Positions 17,737-25,647 of a stretch of DNA of 64,000 nucleotides are shown piece by piece. Origin of the DNA: an uncultured Draconibacterium sp. Lineage in GTDB: Bacteria > Bacteroidota > Bacteroidia > Bacteroidales > Prolixibacteraceae. The stretch covers positions 3,753,001 through 3,817,000 of the forward strand of contig NZ_OY781464.1 of assembly GCF_963676735.1 (NCBI RefSeq), in the 5' to 3' direction. Both the position numbers and the translations under genes were made by a program. The notes below the pieces were generated by a model, which was not told the origin of the DNA, did not search any database, and saw only the letters and a list, made by a program, of their open reading frames with translations. Every line of letters starts with the position of its first letter. The stretch's first letter is position 1.

Positions 17737-18684
17737 ATGAAAAATTTCACATCCGTAAAAGATATTCCGGGCATTGAAAAAGCCCTTGCAACCGCTTTTG
17801 AAGTAAAAAAGAACAAATTTGGATTTCAGCACCTTGGCAAAAACAAAACCATGGTACTGGTATTTTTTAACTCAAGCTTGCGCACCCGTTTAAGCACTCA
17901 AAAAGCAGCCATGAATATGGGCATGAATACCATGGTGATGAATGTAAACGAAGACAGCTGGCAACTTGAGTCGGAAATGGGCGTGGTTATGGATGGGAAA
18001 AATGCCGAACACCTGCGTGAAGCCATCCCGGTAATTGGAAAATATTGCGACGTTATTGGCGTACGTGCTTTTGCCAAATTTGAAAAACGCGAAGACGACT
18101 ATTCAGAGAAAATACTGAGCCAGTTTGTAGAGTTTGCAGGTGTTCCGGTGGTAAGTATGGAAGGAGCTACCCGCCATCCGCTGCAAAGTTTTGCCGATCT
18201 GCTTACCATTGAAGAATACAAAAAAGTGGAAAAACCAAAAGTGGTGTTAACATGGGCTCCTCACCCTCGTGCATTGCCTCAGGCAGTAGCCAACTCGTTT
18301 GTTGAGTGGATGCGCGAAACAGATTATGAATTGGTAGTTACTCACCCAAAAGGATACGAACTGGCACCCGAATTTATGGGCGATGTAAAAGTGGAATACA
18401 ACCAGCAAAAAGCATTTGAAGGAGCCGATTTTATTTATGCAAAAAACTGGGCCTCATATTCCGATTACGGACAGATACTTTCGAAAGATCTGAACTGGAC
18501 CGTGGACGAAGCCAAAATGGCTTTAACAAACGAAGCTAAATTTATGCACTGCCTTCCGGTACGCAGAAATATGGTGGTTGCCGACGGGGTGATTGACAGC
18601 CCAAATTCAATCGTTGTTGAACAAGCCTACAATCGCGAAATAACTGCTCAGGCTGTATTGAAAATGATTCTTGAAAATGCCTAA
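17737..18684 (+). CDS. argF': N-acylornithine carbamoyltransferase (ArgF' type)
   Basis: This enzyme carbamoylates an N-acylated ornithine, the variant route used in Bacteroides (N-succinyl) and Xanthomonas (N-acetyl), rather than free ornithine. The 315-residue protein has the carbamoyl-phosphate loop FFNSSLRTRLSTQKAA (43-58), the SMEGATRHPLQSFADLLTIEEYKK stretch, TWAPHPRALPQAVANSF, and MHCLPVRRNMVV near the C-terminus. It aligns almost without gaps with my recollection of the B. fragilis succinylornithine enzyme. The residue reported to set acyl specificity (Pro90 in that enzyme, Glu92 in the acetyl enzyme) corresponds here to Ala90 in DGKNAEHLREAIPVI, so the substrate is uncertain. It lies 80 bp after proA. 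Confidence 0.93.
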   Translation: MKNFTSVKDIPGIEKALATAFEVKKNKFGFQHLGKNKTMVLVFFNSSLRTRLSTQKAAMNMGMNTMVMNVNEDSWQLESEMGVVMDGKNAEHLREAIPVIGKYCDVIGVRAFAKFEKREDDYSEKILSQFVEFAGVPVVSMEGATRHPLQSFADLLTIEEYKKVEKPKVVLTWAPHPRALPQAVANSFVEWMRETDYELVVTHPKGYELAPEFMGDVKVEYNQQKAFEGADFIYAKNWASYSDYGQILSKDLNWTVDEAKMALTNEAKFMHCLPVRRNMVVADGVIDSPNSIVVEQAYNREITAQAVLKMILENA

Positions 18685-18690
18685 TTCTTT

Positions 18691-18698
18691 TACCTTTG
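18691..18698 (+). promoter_or_regulatory. Candidate promoter for hisA-hisF-hisIE
   Basis: TACCTTTG matches TAnnTTTG and is followed by CGCCC, a common start context in Bacteroidota. A TTG lies upstream at a slightly short spacing. It sits just after the argF' stop and about 36 bp before the hisA ATG, so the his genes may be transcribed independently of the arg/pro genes. Confidence 0.5.
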
Positions 18699-18733
18699 CG
18701 CCCTCGCATTATTGCAAGCAATAAAAAAGAAAT

Positions 18734-19465
18734 ATGACCAAAAAAATAGAAATAATACCTGCCATCGACCTGATTGACGCCAAATGCGTGCGGCTTTCGC
18801 AAGGCGATTACAACCAGAAAACGGTGTACAACGAAAACCCGCTGGAAGTGGCAAAAATGTTTGAAGAAGCCGGAATAACACGTTTGCACCTGGTTGATTT
18901 AGATGGTGCCAAAGCCAAACACATTGTAAACTACAAAGTGCTGGAAACCATCGCCACAAAAACCAACCTGGTAATTGATTTCGGGGGCGGTTTAAAATCA
19001 GACAAAGACCTTGAAATAGCTTTCAGCTCGGGAGCTGCCATGGTTACCGGCGGAAGTATTGCTGTAAAAGAAAAGGATACTTTTCTGAGCTGGCTGGAGA
19101 AATTTGGCAGCGATAAAATAATTCTGGGTGCCGATGCCAAAGACGGCAAAGTGGCAGTTAGTGGCTGGTTGGAAACTACAGAATTAGAAGTAATCGATTT
19201 TATTTCAAGTTTTCAGAAAAACGGCATCAGCAAAGTAATTTCGACCGATATTAGCCGCGACGGCATGCTTAGCGGCCCGTCGTTTGAATTGTATGCCGAC
19301 ATTATGAACACACTGCCAACAGTGGAAATTATTGCCAGCGGCGGAATTGCTACCATGAGCGACATATTAAAATTAGATGAAATGGGAGTGCCGGGCGTTA
19401 TTACCGGAAAAGCCATTTATGAAAATCGCATAACTTTGAAGGAAATTGAAAAGTTTATTGCGTAA
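18734..19465 (+). CDS. hisA: HisA, ProFAR isomerase
   Basis: HisA isomerises the aminoaldose ProFAR to the aminoketose PRFAR in histidine synthesis. The 243-residue beta-alpha barrel has the expected acid-base pair: Asp12 in IIPAIDLIDAKCVRL and Asp134 in LGADAKDGKVAVSGW. The phosphate-binding glycines are in IDFGGGL and ASGGI. It precedes hisF and hisIE, but the other his genes (hisG, D, C, B, H) are not in the window. The gap to hisF holds a palindromic repeat element. Confidence 0.97.
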   Translation: MTKKIEIIPAIDLIDAKCVRLSQGDYNQKTVYNENPLEVAKMFEEAGITRLHLVDLDGAKAKHIVNYKVLETIATKTNLVIDFGGGLKSDKDLEIAFSSGAAMVTGGSIAVKEKDTFLSWLEKFGSDKIILGADAKDGKVAVSGWLETTELEVIDFISSFQKNGISKVISTDISRDGMLSGPSFELYADIMNTLPTVEIIASGGIATMSDILKLDEMGVPGVITGKAIYENRITLKEIEKFIA

Positions 19466-19474
19466 CAACTACGC

Positions 19475-19557
19475 TGTCAATTCGAAACGGAGGAACGAAG
19501 CTGAGAAAACTGTGGCATTAACAACAGGTTTCTCCCCGCATACTCGTCGAAATGATA
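19475..19557. repeat. Imperfect palindromic repeat element between hisA and hisF
   Basis: The two ends are inverted: TGTCAATTCGA at 19475 faces TCGAAATGATA at 19547, and GAGAAAACTGT (19503-19513) faces ACAGGTTTCTC (19524-19534). On the minus strand it reads 'TCATTTCGACGAG...GGAGAAACCTG', resembling a dispersed intergenic repeat common in Bacteroidota ('TCATTTCGAC...GGAGAAATCT', recollection). It probably folds as a long hairpin in the his transcript. No transposase is present. Confidence 0.65.
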
Positions 19558-19571
19558 AAACAAAATAAATT

Positions 19572-20327
19572 ATGCTTGCAAAACGAATTATACCATGCCT
19601 CGATATCCGCAACGGACAAACCGTTAAGGGAATCAACTTTGTTGACATCAAAGAAGTAGGCGACCCGGTTGAACTGGGAGCAAAATATGCAGCCGAAGGT
19701 GCCGACGAACTTTGCTTTTTGGATATTACTGCCACACACGAAGGTCGGAAAACTTTTGTAGAACTGGTAAAACGTATTGCAGCACATATTAACATTCCGT
19801 TTACCGTTGGAGGTGGCATTAGCGAAATTGGTGACGCAGAAAAGCTGCTGGCTGCCGGAGCTGACAAAATATCAATAAACTCGTCAGCAGTTCGAAACCC
19901 AAAGTTAATAGACGAGCTGGCCCTGAACTTTGGAAGCCAGTTTGTGGTAGTGGCCATTGATGCACGTGGCGACGAAAACCAACACTGGACGGTAACCGTT
20001 AATGGTGGTCGCATTCCAACCGACAAAGAACTTTTTTCGTGGGCAAAAGAAGCCGAAGACCGTGGTGCCGGTGAAATACTTTTTACTTCAATGAACCACG
20101 ACGGAACAAAAAACGGATTTGCCAACCATGAACTTTCAAAAATGGCCGATATGCTAAAAATACCAATTATCGCATCGGGAGGAGCAGGCGCTAAAGACCA
20201 TTTTGTAGATGTTTTTACCAAAGGTAAAGCCGATGCCGGGCTGGCGGCCAGTATTTTTCATTACAACGAAATCCCGATACCGGTTCTTAAGAAATACTTA
20301 AAAGAACAGGGCATTGTTGTTCGTTAG
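19572..20327 (+). CDS. hisF: HisF, imidazole-glycerol-phosphate synthase cyclase subunit
   Basis: HisF takes ammonia from the HisH glutaminase and converts PRFAR to imidazole-glycerol phosphate and AICAR. The 251-residue barrel has both catalytic aspartates at their canonical numbers: Asp11 in IIPCLDIRNGQTVKG and Asp130 in VVVAIDARGDENQ. Phosphate-site motifs GGGISEIGDAEKLLAAGADKISIN and ASGGAGAKDHF are present. HisH is not encoded in this window and must lie elsewhere. The next gene, hisIE, follows after 83 bases that contain a small CCGGA/TCCGG hairpin. Confidence 0.98.
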   Translation: MLAKRIIPCLDIRNGQTVKGINFVDIKEVGDPVELGAKYAAEGADELCFLDITATHEGRKTFVELVKRIAAHINIPFTVGGGISEIGDAEKLLAAGADKISINSSAVRNPKLIDELALNFGSQFVVVAIDARGDENQHWTVTVNGGRIPTDKELFSWAKEAEDRGAGEILFTSMNHDGTKNGFANHELSKMADMLKIPIIASGGAGAKDHFVDVFTKGKADAGLAASIFHYNEIPIPVLKKYLKEQGIVVR

Positions 20328-20410
20328 TCAATCAAAATAGTAAATTCGCAGCGCTAAAGCAGAATTAAAAATTACGCCGGACCAAAGGCTCCGGAATTCA
20401 TTCAACAGAT

Positions 20411-21028
20411 ATGAGACAGCTTACAGATATTTCGCAAATCGATTTCGAAAAAACCAATGGCCTTATTCCTGCTATCATTCAGGATGCCGAAACACAAAAT
20501 GTTTTGATGCTTGGTTACATGAACAATGAAGCTTTTTCGAAAACACAGGAAACCGGAAAAGTGACCTTTTTTAGCCGCACCAAAAACCGTTTGTGGACCA
20601 AAGGCGAAGAATCGGGAAATTTTCTGAATGTTGTTTCAACAGCCATTGATTGCGATAACGACACGCTGCTGATAAAAGTAAATCCGGTTGGCCCTGTTTG
20701 CCACAAAGGCGACGATACTTGTTTTGAAGAAAGCAACACCGCAAACGACATCCAGTTTCTGAGCTACCTCCAGGATTTTATCGACAAACGTAAAGCTGAA
20801 ATGCCTGAAGGCTCATACACCACTTCGCTTTTTACAAAAGGTACACGAAAAATTACACAGAAAGTTGGCGAAGAAGCGGTTGAAACCATTATTGGAGCCA
20901 TGGCCAACGACGATGAAAACTTTATGTACGAGGCCGGCGACCTGTTGTATCACCTTATAGTTTTGCTAACACACAAAGGTTACCGGATTGAAGATGTAGT
21001 ACGCGAGCTTAAGAAAAGGCACAAGTAA
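20411..21028 (+). CDS. hisIE: HisIE, fused PR-AMP cyclohydrolase / PR-ATP pyrophosphatase
   Basis: This 205-residue bifunctional protein does the second and third steps of histidine synthesis. The N-terminal HisI domain (about 1-112) has the metal-binding acidic/cysteine set around 80-84 (DCDND) with Cys97 and Cys104 (GPVCHKGDDTC). The C-terminal HisE domain (about 115-205) has KVGEEAVETIIGAMANDDENFMYEAGDLLYHLIVLL, whose glutamates and aspartate bind magnesium. It closes the his segment here; no strong terminator follows, only a weak GTAAAA/TTTTAC hairpin. Confidence 0.97.
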   Translation: MRQLTDISQIDFEKTNGLIPAIIQDAETQNVLMLGYMNNEAFSKTQETGKVTFFSRTKNRLWTKGEESGNFLNVVSTAIDCDNDTLLIKVNPVGPVCHKGDDTCFEESNTANDIQFLSYLQDFIDKRKAEMPEGSYTTSLFTKGTRKITQKVGEEAVETIIGAMANDDENFMYEAGDLLYHLIVLLTHKGYRIEDVVRELKKRHK

Positions 21029-21217
21029 TACCCATTTTCAGTACTTCCAAACCAAAAACCACCTGGTAAAAAAGTTTTACGCTTCACGCTGCTTTTACTT
21101 AGGTGTATGCCTGCTTTTTATATTCTATAACATGCTTAAGAAACATAGTTCCATAACATAATTATAAAACATTGTAAATAACCACTTTACAATTAGGTAT
21201 TTTTAATTAGTAGTCCG

Positions 21218-21225
21218 TAGCTTTG
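21218..21225 (+). promoter_or_regulatory. Candidate -7 element for the 21.3 kb gene
   Basis: TAGCTTTG matches TAnnTTTG about 32 bp before the ATG of the uncharacterised gene. The upstream 200 bases have no gene and no strong hairpin. Confidence 0.45.
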
Positions 21226-21256
21226 TTATATCTTCTAACTACAAAATACCGCATTT

Positions 21257-21937
21257 ATGGAAACATTAACCATTTGTCCTACCAGTACGGCAACTATTTT
21301 AGCGTGCCAGGAAATCGCGAAAACCTTTAAAGAAAACATTTACGAACTGTCCATTCTGCGCAAAGACTGGGATCCGGAATTTGCCACCTCGCTAAGTGTA
21401 TGGATTGAGGATACGATAGACAAGCACTATATCGACAGTCTGGAAGTTCTAAAAGACGAACGTTACCGCGAATGGCATCAAATAATGGTTGAAGGGCTTC
21501 AACACCTGAAAGTACTTAGGGCTTCAATTAAAGTCGATTTTAAAAAAGATAAAGATTTTCTTAAAGAATTTTTTCAGAATACCGGCTATACCGACTACTT
21601 CAGCGATGCTAAAAACGGCGACCACTTAAGTCTTTTCAAGTTTCTTAAAACCTTTGCTGCCAACCTAACAGAAAGTACAAGACAGAAAGTGGTTGAACAT
21701 GGAACGCCTGATGTTTTATTTGATAAGATATTGATGTGTGCGAACCGGGTAAGTCAATTTGAAGATTGTTTTGTGGCATTGGAAGGGGAAACTGAACTTG
21801 ATAATTACGGGAAAAAAGAAGTTGCTGAGATTTATGAAACCATTCAGGATATTTGCCGTATTGCTATTGCTTATTATCAGTTTGATCCGAAAATGAGATG
21901 CAAATTCAACTATTACAAAGTGATGGTAAACCTGTAA
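21257..21937 (+). CDS. Uncharacterised mainly helical protein
   Basis: I do not recognise this 226-residue protein. It has no signal peptide, no transmembrane segment and no catalytic motif I can name. It is rich in charged residues and predicted helix (for example YELSILRKDWDPEFATSLSVWIEDTIDKHY and EIYETIQDICRIAIAYYQFD), so it is probably a cytoplasmic all-alpha protein. A candidate promoter lies just upstream and a strong bidirectional terminator just downstream, so it is a single-gene unit. Base composition matches its neighbours, giving no sign of recent transfer. Confidence 0.75.
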   Translation: METLTICPTSTATILACQEIAKTFKENIYELSILRKDWDPEFATSLSVWIEDTIDKHYIDSLEVLKDERYREWHQIMVEGLQHLKVLRASIKVDFKKDKDFLKEFFQNTGYTDYFSDAKNGDHLSLFKFLKTFAANLTESTRQKVVEHGTPDVLFDKILMCANRVSQFEDCFVALEGETELDNYGKKEVAEIYETIQDICRIAIAYYQFDPKMRCKFNYYKVMVNL

Positions 21938-21973
21938 GGATTTTTTGTCAACTACTTAATAATTTACTTAAGA

Positions 21974-22010
21974 AAAAGCCTGTCGGTATTATTCGGCAGG
22001 CTTTTCGTTT
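21974..22010. terminator. Bidirectional terminator between two convergent genes
   Basis: AAAAGCCTGTCG and CGGCAGGCTTTT form a 12-base stem with one G-T pair and an eight-base loop, with an A run before and a T run after. It serves the uncharacterised rightward gene and the leftward DUF4494 gene. Confidence 0.85.
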
Positions 22011-22015
22011 TTATA

Positions 22016-22612
22016 TTATTCTACTGCTTTCTCGCTATCGTCAGTATCAGTTTCATCAGCACCCGACTCAGTCTCAGGTTCTTCCTCAAACGGATTTACA
22101 CCATCAGTAAATATCGGATTCTTCTGTTCCTCTTCGCTATTTTCTACCGGCACATAACCTTCAGGAATTTGAGCTTCCTCAGGATTATACGGAAAAACAT
22201 CTACAATTGGGCTAACAGCCAACGAAGTAACAACGTATGGAATAACCAGGTATTCCAGACTTTCATCCAGGCGGGCCAATGCTTCTTTTATATCATCGGC
22301 CATTATCAGATAATTAGTTTTTATCTTTTTCTCTTTGCCAGCATCCTCGTCAATGGTAACCAGATTAATGGCTGCTTTAAACCACCACTCGCCATTTTCA
22401 AAAGGAAAAACTTCGGCAATACGCGACTTTTTTATGTCAACAATCTGAAACTCGCCACCGCGAACCATCTGCTGCATTTGGCGAATAATTCTTGTTTCAG
22501 CATCGGTGTACGACACGGCATCCAATAAAAAGTTTTCGGTTACCATGTTTTCGGCTCCACTTTCAGAAACCTTCATATATTTTACTTTACTTTCAAACCA
22601 GGTCTGCATCAT
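22016..22612 (-). CDS. DUF4494 domain protein
   Basis: This 198-residue protein matches the Bacteroidota-specific DUF4494 family as I remember it: an opening QTWFESKVKYMKVSESG, a conserved TENFLLDAVSYTDAETRI stretch, and GEWWFKAAINLVTIDEDAGKEKKIKTNYLIMADDIKEALARL. The family has no assigned function. The C-terminal 55 residues are acidic and low in complexity (many E, D, P and S). It has no signal peptide, so it is probably cytoplasmic. A TATTTTTG promoter element lies about 22 bp upstream of the ATG and a strong terminator follows, so it is a single-gene unit. Confidence 0.85.
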   Translation of the reverse strand: MMQTWFESKVKYMKVSESGAENMVTENFLLDAVSYTDAETRIIRQMQQMVRGGEFQIVDIKKSRIAEVFPFENGEWWFKAAINLVTIDEDAGKEKKIKTNYLIMADDIKEALARLDESLEYLVIPYVVTSLAVSPIVDVFPYNPEEAQIPEGYVPVENSEEEQKNPIFTDGVNPFEEEPETESGADETDTDDSEKAVE

Positions 22613-22633
22613 AACAACTAATTTTTAGGGCAG

Positions 22634-22641
22634 CAAAAATA
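22634..22641 (-). promoter_or_regulatory. -7 promoter element of the DUF4494 gene
   Basis: On the minus strand this is TATTTTTG, followed by GCTGCCC and an A-rich start region. The surrounding 21 bases differ at only one position from the mnmA promoter at 49442-49462, suggesting a shared core-promoter form. Confidence 0.5.
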
Positions 22642-22692
22642 AACAAGCCTTTTATACTTTTCCTGCAAAGCTGTAATTTTTTTCAACAAAAA

Positions 22693-22717
22693 AACCGGCT
22701 ACAAATTGCAGCCGGTT
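22693..22717 (-). terminator. Second terminator downstream of amtB
   Basis: On the minus strand AACCGGCT pairs perfectly with AGCCGGTT around a nine-base loop and is followed by a run of T. It lies beyond the stronger hairpin at 22843, giving two terminators in series and insulating the DUF4494 gene from the nitrogen operon. Confidence 0.7.
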
Positions 22718-22835
22718 ACCGATTCTTTTAATCTAACTAAACTAACTATAAACTCCCTTGACCTTAATTAAACGCAAAACGAAATAATTGTATAGTTAAT
22801 ATCTTTGTTCTCTTTTTGCCAGAAGTCGTGTAGTT

Positions 22836-22864
22836 GAAAAAAGGCCCCGCCCAGCGACGGGGCC
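22836..22864 (-). terminator. Main terminator of the porin-glnK-amtB operon
   Basis: On the minus strand GGCCCCG pairs perfectly with CGGGGCC around an eight-base loop, followed by TTTTTT. It lies about 38 bp after the amtB stop codon. The copy of GACAGCTACAGACTTAA at 22872-22888 lies between the stop codon and this hairpin. Confidence 0.88.
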
Positions 22865-22901
22865 ACAAACAGACAGCTACAGACTTAAAAGCTGAAGAAG
22901 A

Positions 22902-24116
22902 TTAGTTATAGGCACTCTCACCATGTTCGTAAACATCGAGTCCTTCTTCTTCAATGCGCTTAGAAACGCGCAATCCTATGGTTGCTTTTATAACCTTAAA
23001 GAGAATTAATCCTAATCCGAATGCCCATACAAATACAGCACCAACGCCAATTGCCTGAACACCTAATAAGCTTGCTCCACCGCCGTAGAATAAACCACCA
23101 TCGGTAGCAAATAAACCTACTGCCAATGTTCCCCAGGCACCGTTTACACCGTGTACTGAGATTGCACCAACAGGGTCGTCTACTTTTAATTTCTGGTCGA
23201 TAAATTCAACACTGAAAACAAGTATAATACCGGCAATAATACCAATAATTAAAGCGCCGCCAGGGCTAACAATGTCACAACCGGCAGTAATACCTACCAA
23301 CCCGGCCAATGCACCGTTTAATGCCAACGATAATGAAGGACGCTTATATTTCATCCATGAAGTAAACAGGGCAGCCATTGCACCACCGGCAGCAGCCAGG
23401 TTGGTTGTTAGAGCAATGTGTGCAATTGCAACAGCATTGTCGTTACCGGCAGCTCCCAACTGAGATCCTGGGTTAAAACCGAACCATCCGAACCAAAGGA
23501 TAAATACACCTAAGGCACCTAATACAAGGTTGTGACCCGGTATCGCTTTTGCTTTACCATTAACATATTTACCCATACGAGGTCCGAGAACGATAGCACC
23601 AGCTAAACCAACCCATGCACCAACAGAGTGAACAATTGTAGATCCTGCAAAATCAAGGAATCCAAGTTGATCAAGCCAACCGCCACCCCATTTCCAGTGA
23701 CCAGAAATTGGATAGATAAATACGGTAATTACGACTGTAAAAATAATATACGCGCTAAATTTTGTACGCTCAGCAACTGCTCCTGACACAATTGTTGCGG
23801 CAGTAGCAGCAAACACAGTCTGGAACATTAAATCGGTTTTGTTGGCATAGTCGCCAATACCGTTATCATTAATAAACAAACTTGGCATTCCGATAAATCC
23901 GCCAATTGATTCGCCATACATTAAAGTATAACCAATTACCCAGAACAAAATGGCACCAACCGAAAAGTCTACCAGGTTTTTCGTTAAAATGTTAGCCGCG
24001 TTCTTTTGTCTGGTAAAACCGGCTTCCACCATTGCAAATCCTGGCTGCATAAACATCACCAAAAAGGTGGCAACCAAAACCCATATATTGTTAATCGACA
24101 TCGAAAGTTCTTCCAT
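22902..24116 (-). CDS. amtB: Ammonium transporter AmtB
   Basis: AmtB is an 11-helix inner-membrane channel that brings in ammonium. The 404-residue protein shows the family signature near the N-terminus (MFMQPGFAMVEAGFTRQKNAANIL), the first pore histidine in STIVHSVGAWVGLAGA and the second in SVHGVNGAWGTLAVGL, so both pore histidines are kept. It lies 23 bases downstream of the P-II gene on the same strand; P-II usually plugs AmtB when nitrogen is plentiful. Two terminators follow. The ATG at 24116 is taken as the start; a second ATG five codons in is also possible. Confidence 0.97.
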   Translation of the reverse strand: MEELSMSINNIWVLVATFLVMFMQPGFAMVEAGFTRQKNAANILTKNLVDFSVGAILFWVIGYTLMYGESIGGFIGMPSLFINDNGIGDYANKTDLMFQTVFAATAATIVSGAVAERTKFSAYIIFTVVITVFIYPISGHWKWGGGWLDQLGFLDFAGSTIVHSVGAWVGLAGAIVLGPRMGKYVNGKAKAIPGHNLVLGALGVFILWFGWFGFNPGSQLGAAGNDNAVAIAHIALTTNLAAAGGAMAALFTSWMKYKRPSLSLALNGALAGLVGITAGCDIVSPGGALIIGIIAGIILVFSVEFIDQKLKVDDPVGAISVHGVNGAWGTLAVGLFATDGGLFYGGGASLLGVQAIGVGAVFVWAFGLGLILFKVIKATIGLRVSKRIEEEGLDVYEHGESAYN

Positions 24117-24139
24117 GATAATTCAATTTTTTCTCGTTA

Positions 24140-24496
24140 TTATTCTTCTTTTCCTTTTATGTAAAGCGATTCATCTCCTGCTTCGCCCGTGCGGATACGG
24201 AATGATTCTTCAATTGGCAGGATAAATACTTTTCCGTCACCAATTTCTCCTGTGCGTGCAGATCCTAAAATGGCCTGAACAGTTTTGTCAACATTCTTAT
24301 CACGAACAATAATGGATAATTTTATCCTTTCAATAGTACTGGTGTCGTATACAACTCCACGGTATACTCTACCCTGGCGAGCCTGGCCAACTCCTCTAAC
24401 ATCCCAGAAAGAGAAGAATTCAATGCCTGCTTCATAAAGAGCATCTTTTACCTCTTCAAATTTTGTTTTGCGAATTACTGCTTCAACTTTTTTCAT
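24140..24496 (-). CDS. glnK: P-II nitrogen regulatory protein
   Basis: P-II trimers sense ATP/ADP, 2-oxoglutarate and often uridylylation, and control AmtB and glutamine metabolism. The 118-residue protein starts KKVEAVIRKTKFEEVKDAL, as usual. In its T-loop, Tyr45 and Tyr50 (GRVYRGVVYDTSTIERIKLS) occupy the places of Tyr46 and Tyr51 of the E. coli protein; the loop is one residue shorter before them, and the following stretch differs from E. coli. The C-terminal GEIGDGKVFILPIEESFRIRTGE is typical. Pairing with amtB makes the GlnK name reasonable, though GlnB cannot be excluded. A hairpin separates it from the upstream porin gene. Confidence 0.95.
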   Translation of the reverse strand: MKKVEAVIRKTKFEEVKDALYEAGIEFFSFWDVRGVGQARQGRVYRGVVYDTSTIERIKLSIIVRDKNVDKTVQAILGSARTGEIGDGKVFILPIEESFRIRTGEAGDESLYIKGKEE

Positions 24497-24533
24497 CTTA
24501 TTTAATATTGTTTGTTTTTAAAGGATAAGATGT

Positions 24534-24560
24534 AACGAGTTCGGAATTTGCGAACTCGTT
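24534..24560. repeat. Perfect 10-bp hairpin between porin gene and glnK
   Basis: AACGAGTTCG and CGAACTCGTT are exact complements around the seven-base loop GAATTTG. On the transcribed (minus) strand no T run follows, so it is not a classic terminator. It could be a processing or stabilising element that sets porin above glnK-amtB expression, or an operator. Confidence 0.65.
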
Positions 24561-24582
24561 TCATTTTTTATAATATTCCGGA

Positions 24583-25272
24583 TTATAGTGAAATACCAAC
24601 TACAACATGGAATGACTCATAAGATGGATTCAGGATAACTGCTCCTGACAATGGAAGAGAAAACGACTCCGAAAGTTTGATCTCTTTTGAAGTAGAAATT
24701 CCAATATTACAGATATCAAATCCGGCATCATCTTTCATAGAATACGCTCCGTTACCACCACCTAAGGTAATATCAACCGGACCGGCTGTTACTGCGGCTT
24801 CAACATACAAGTCGCCTGAAGCATCACCGTCTTTTCCGGCACCATCATAAAACATATATGCTGCTGAGAATGAGAATGCACCTACACCAAGTCCTACCAT
24901 TGGCTCAAAAAAGTGATTGTCACCATCTGTCCACGATACTGGATCAGCTGTAGTTCCGGGGAAATAGTAATCGGTTAAGGTAAAGCTTAAGGATGCATTT
25001 TCGCCTAAGTCAAAACCATAACTTGCATACAAGTCAGCTTCTGCTGCTTCATTATCCGAAACACAGTACGACCCCCATGCTCCAATGGCAAAACCACCGG
25101 CACTAAATTCAACCCATGGCTGGAAGGCTGCACCTTCACCAAATTTAATACCACGCCATACATAACTGCTGTAAATGTCTAAACCTGCATCTACCTCTTG
25201 TGCTTTTACTGTTGGTGCCGTAACGGCCACTAAAAGTAACATGCTTGCAAAAATCAGTAGTGTCTTTTTCAT
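24583..25272 (-). CDS. TorF-family outer-membrane porin-like protein
   Basis: This 229-residue protein has a clear signal peptide (residues 1-24, ending VKAQ) and then alternating beta strands rich in aromatic residues and glycine. It opens with DAGLDIYSSYVWRGIKFGEGAAFQPWVEFS, the hallmark of the TorF / gcw_chp putative porin family. It is therefore likely an outer-membrane barrel. It is the first gene of a leftward unit with glnK and amtB, which suggests that it lets ammonium or another small nitrogen compound cross the outer membrane when nitrogen is short (inference). The substrate is not known. Confidence 0.8.
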   Translation of the reverse strand: MKKTLLIFASMLLLVAVTAPTVKAQEVDAGLDIYSSYVWRGIKFGEGAAFQPWVEFSAGGFAIGAWGSYCVSDNEAAEADLYASYGFDLGENASLSFTLTDYYFPGTTADPVSWTDGDNHFFEPMVGLGVGAFSFSAAYMFYDGAGKDGDASGDLYVEAAVTAGPVDITLGGGNGAYSMKDDAGFDICNIGISTSKEIKLSESFSLPLSGAVILNPSYESFHVVVGISL

Positions 25273-25647
25273 AATTGTAAATTTTAAAAGTTAAACTGCT
25301 ATTATTTTATCTTCTTCTGTCGTATCCCTATTTTAAATGGTGTCTAAAAATTTTTTATGCTTTTATTTTATATTGACCCCATTATTTTTTGTTTTCGATT
25401 CAAATTAATGCACTTTTTTTCAATCACACCCCTATTTTTATTTTCCAACACATTTCACTTAACAAATTATTAATATCTGATGCAATATCATACCTTTTTG
25501 ATACGTTTTCATGGTTTTTATTGCCGTTTTTACACTTATATACAAAATAAACAATCATAAATATCAAATTCATTCAACATCCACATAAAACGCGAACTGA
25601 ATAAAAAAGGGGTAAAAACTATAAGAAATGAGAAATACTTCCCTTAA
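25273..25647. other. AT-rich control region upstream of the porin-glnK-amtB operon
   Basis: This 375-base gap holds no credible gene. It lies upstream of the porin gene and downstream of a leftward glycosyltransferase, so it should contain the nitrogen operon promoter. I see no good TAnnTTTG/-33 pair and no properly spaced sigma-54 site, so the promoter type is unresolved. It also has no obvious terminator for the glycosyltransferase. Confidence 0.5.

Noticed and set aside
25481..25495. Sigma-54-like GG...GC pair upstream of the porin-glnK-amtB operon
   Set aside because: The spacing between GG and GC is nine rather than ten bases and the rest of the consensus is missing.
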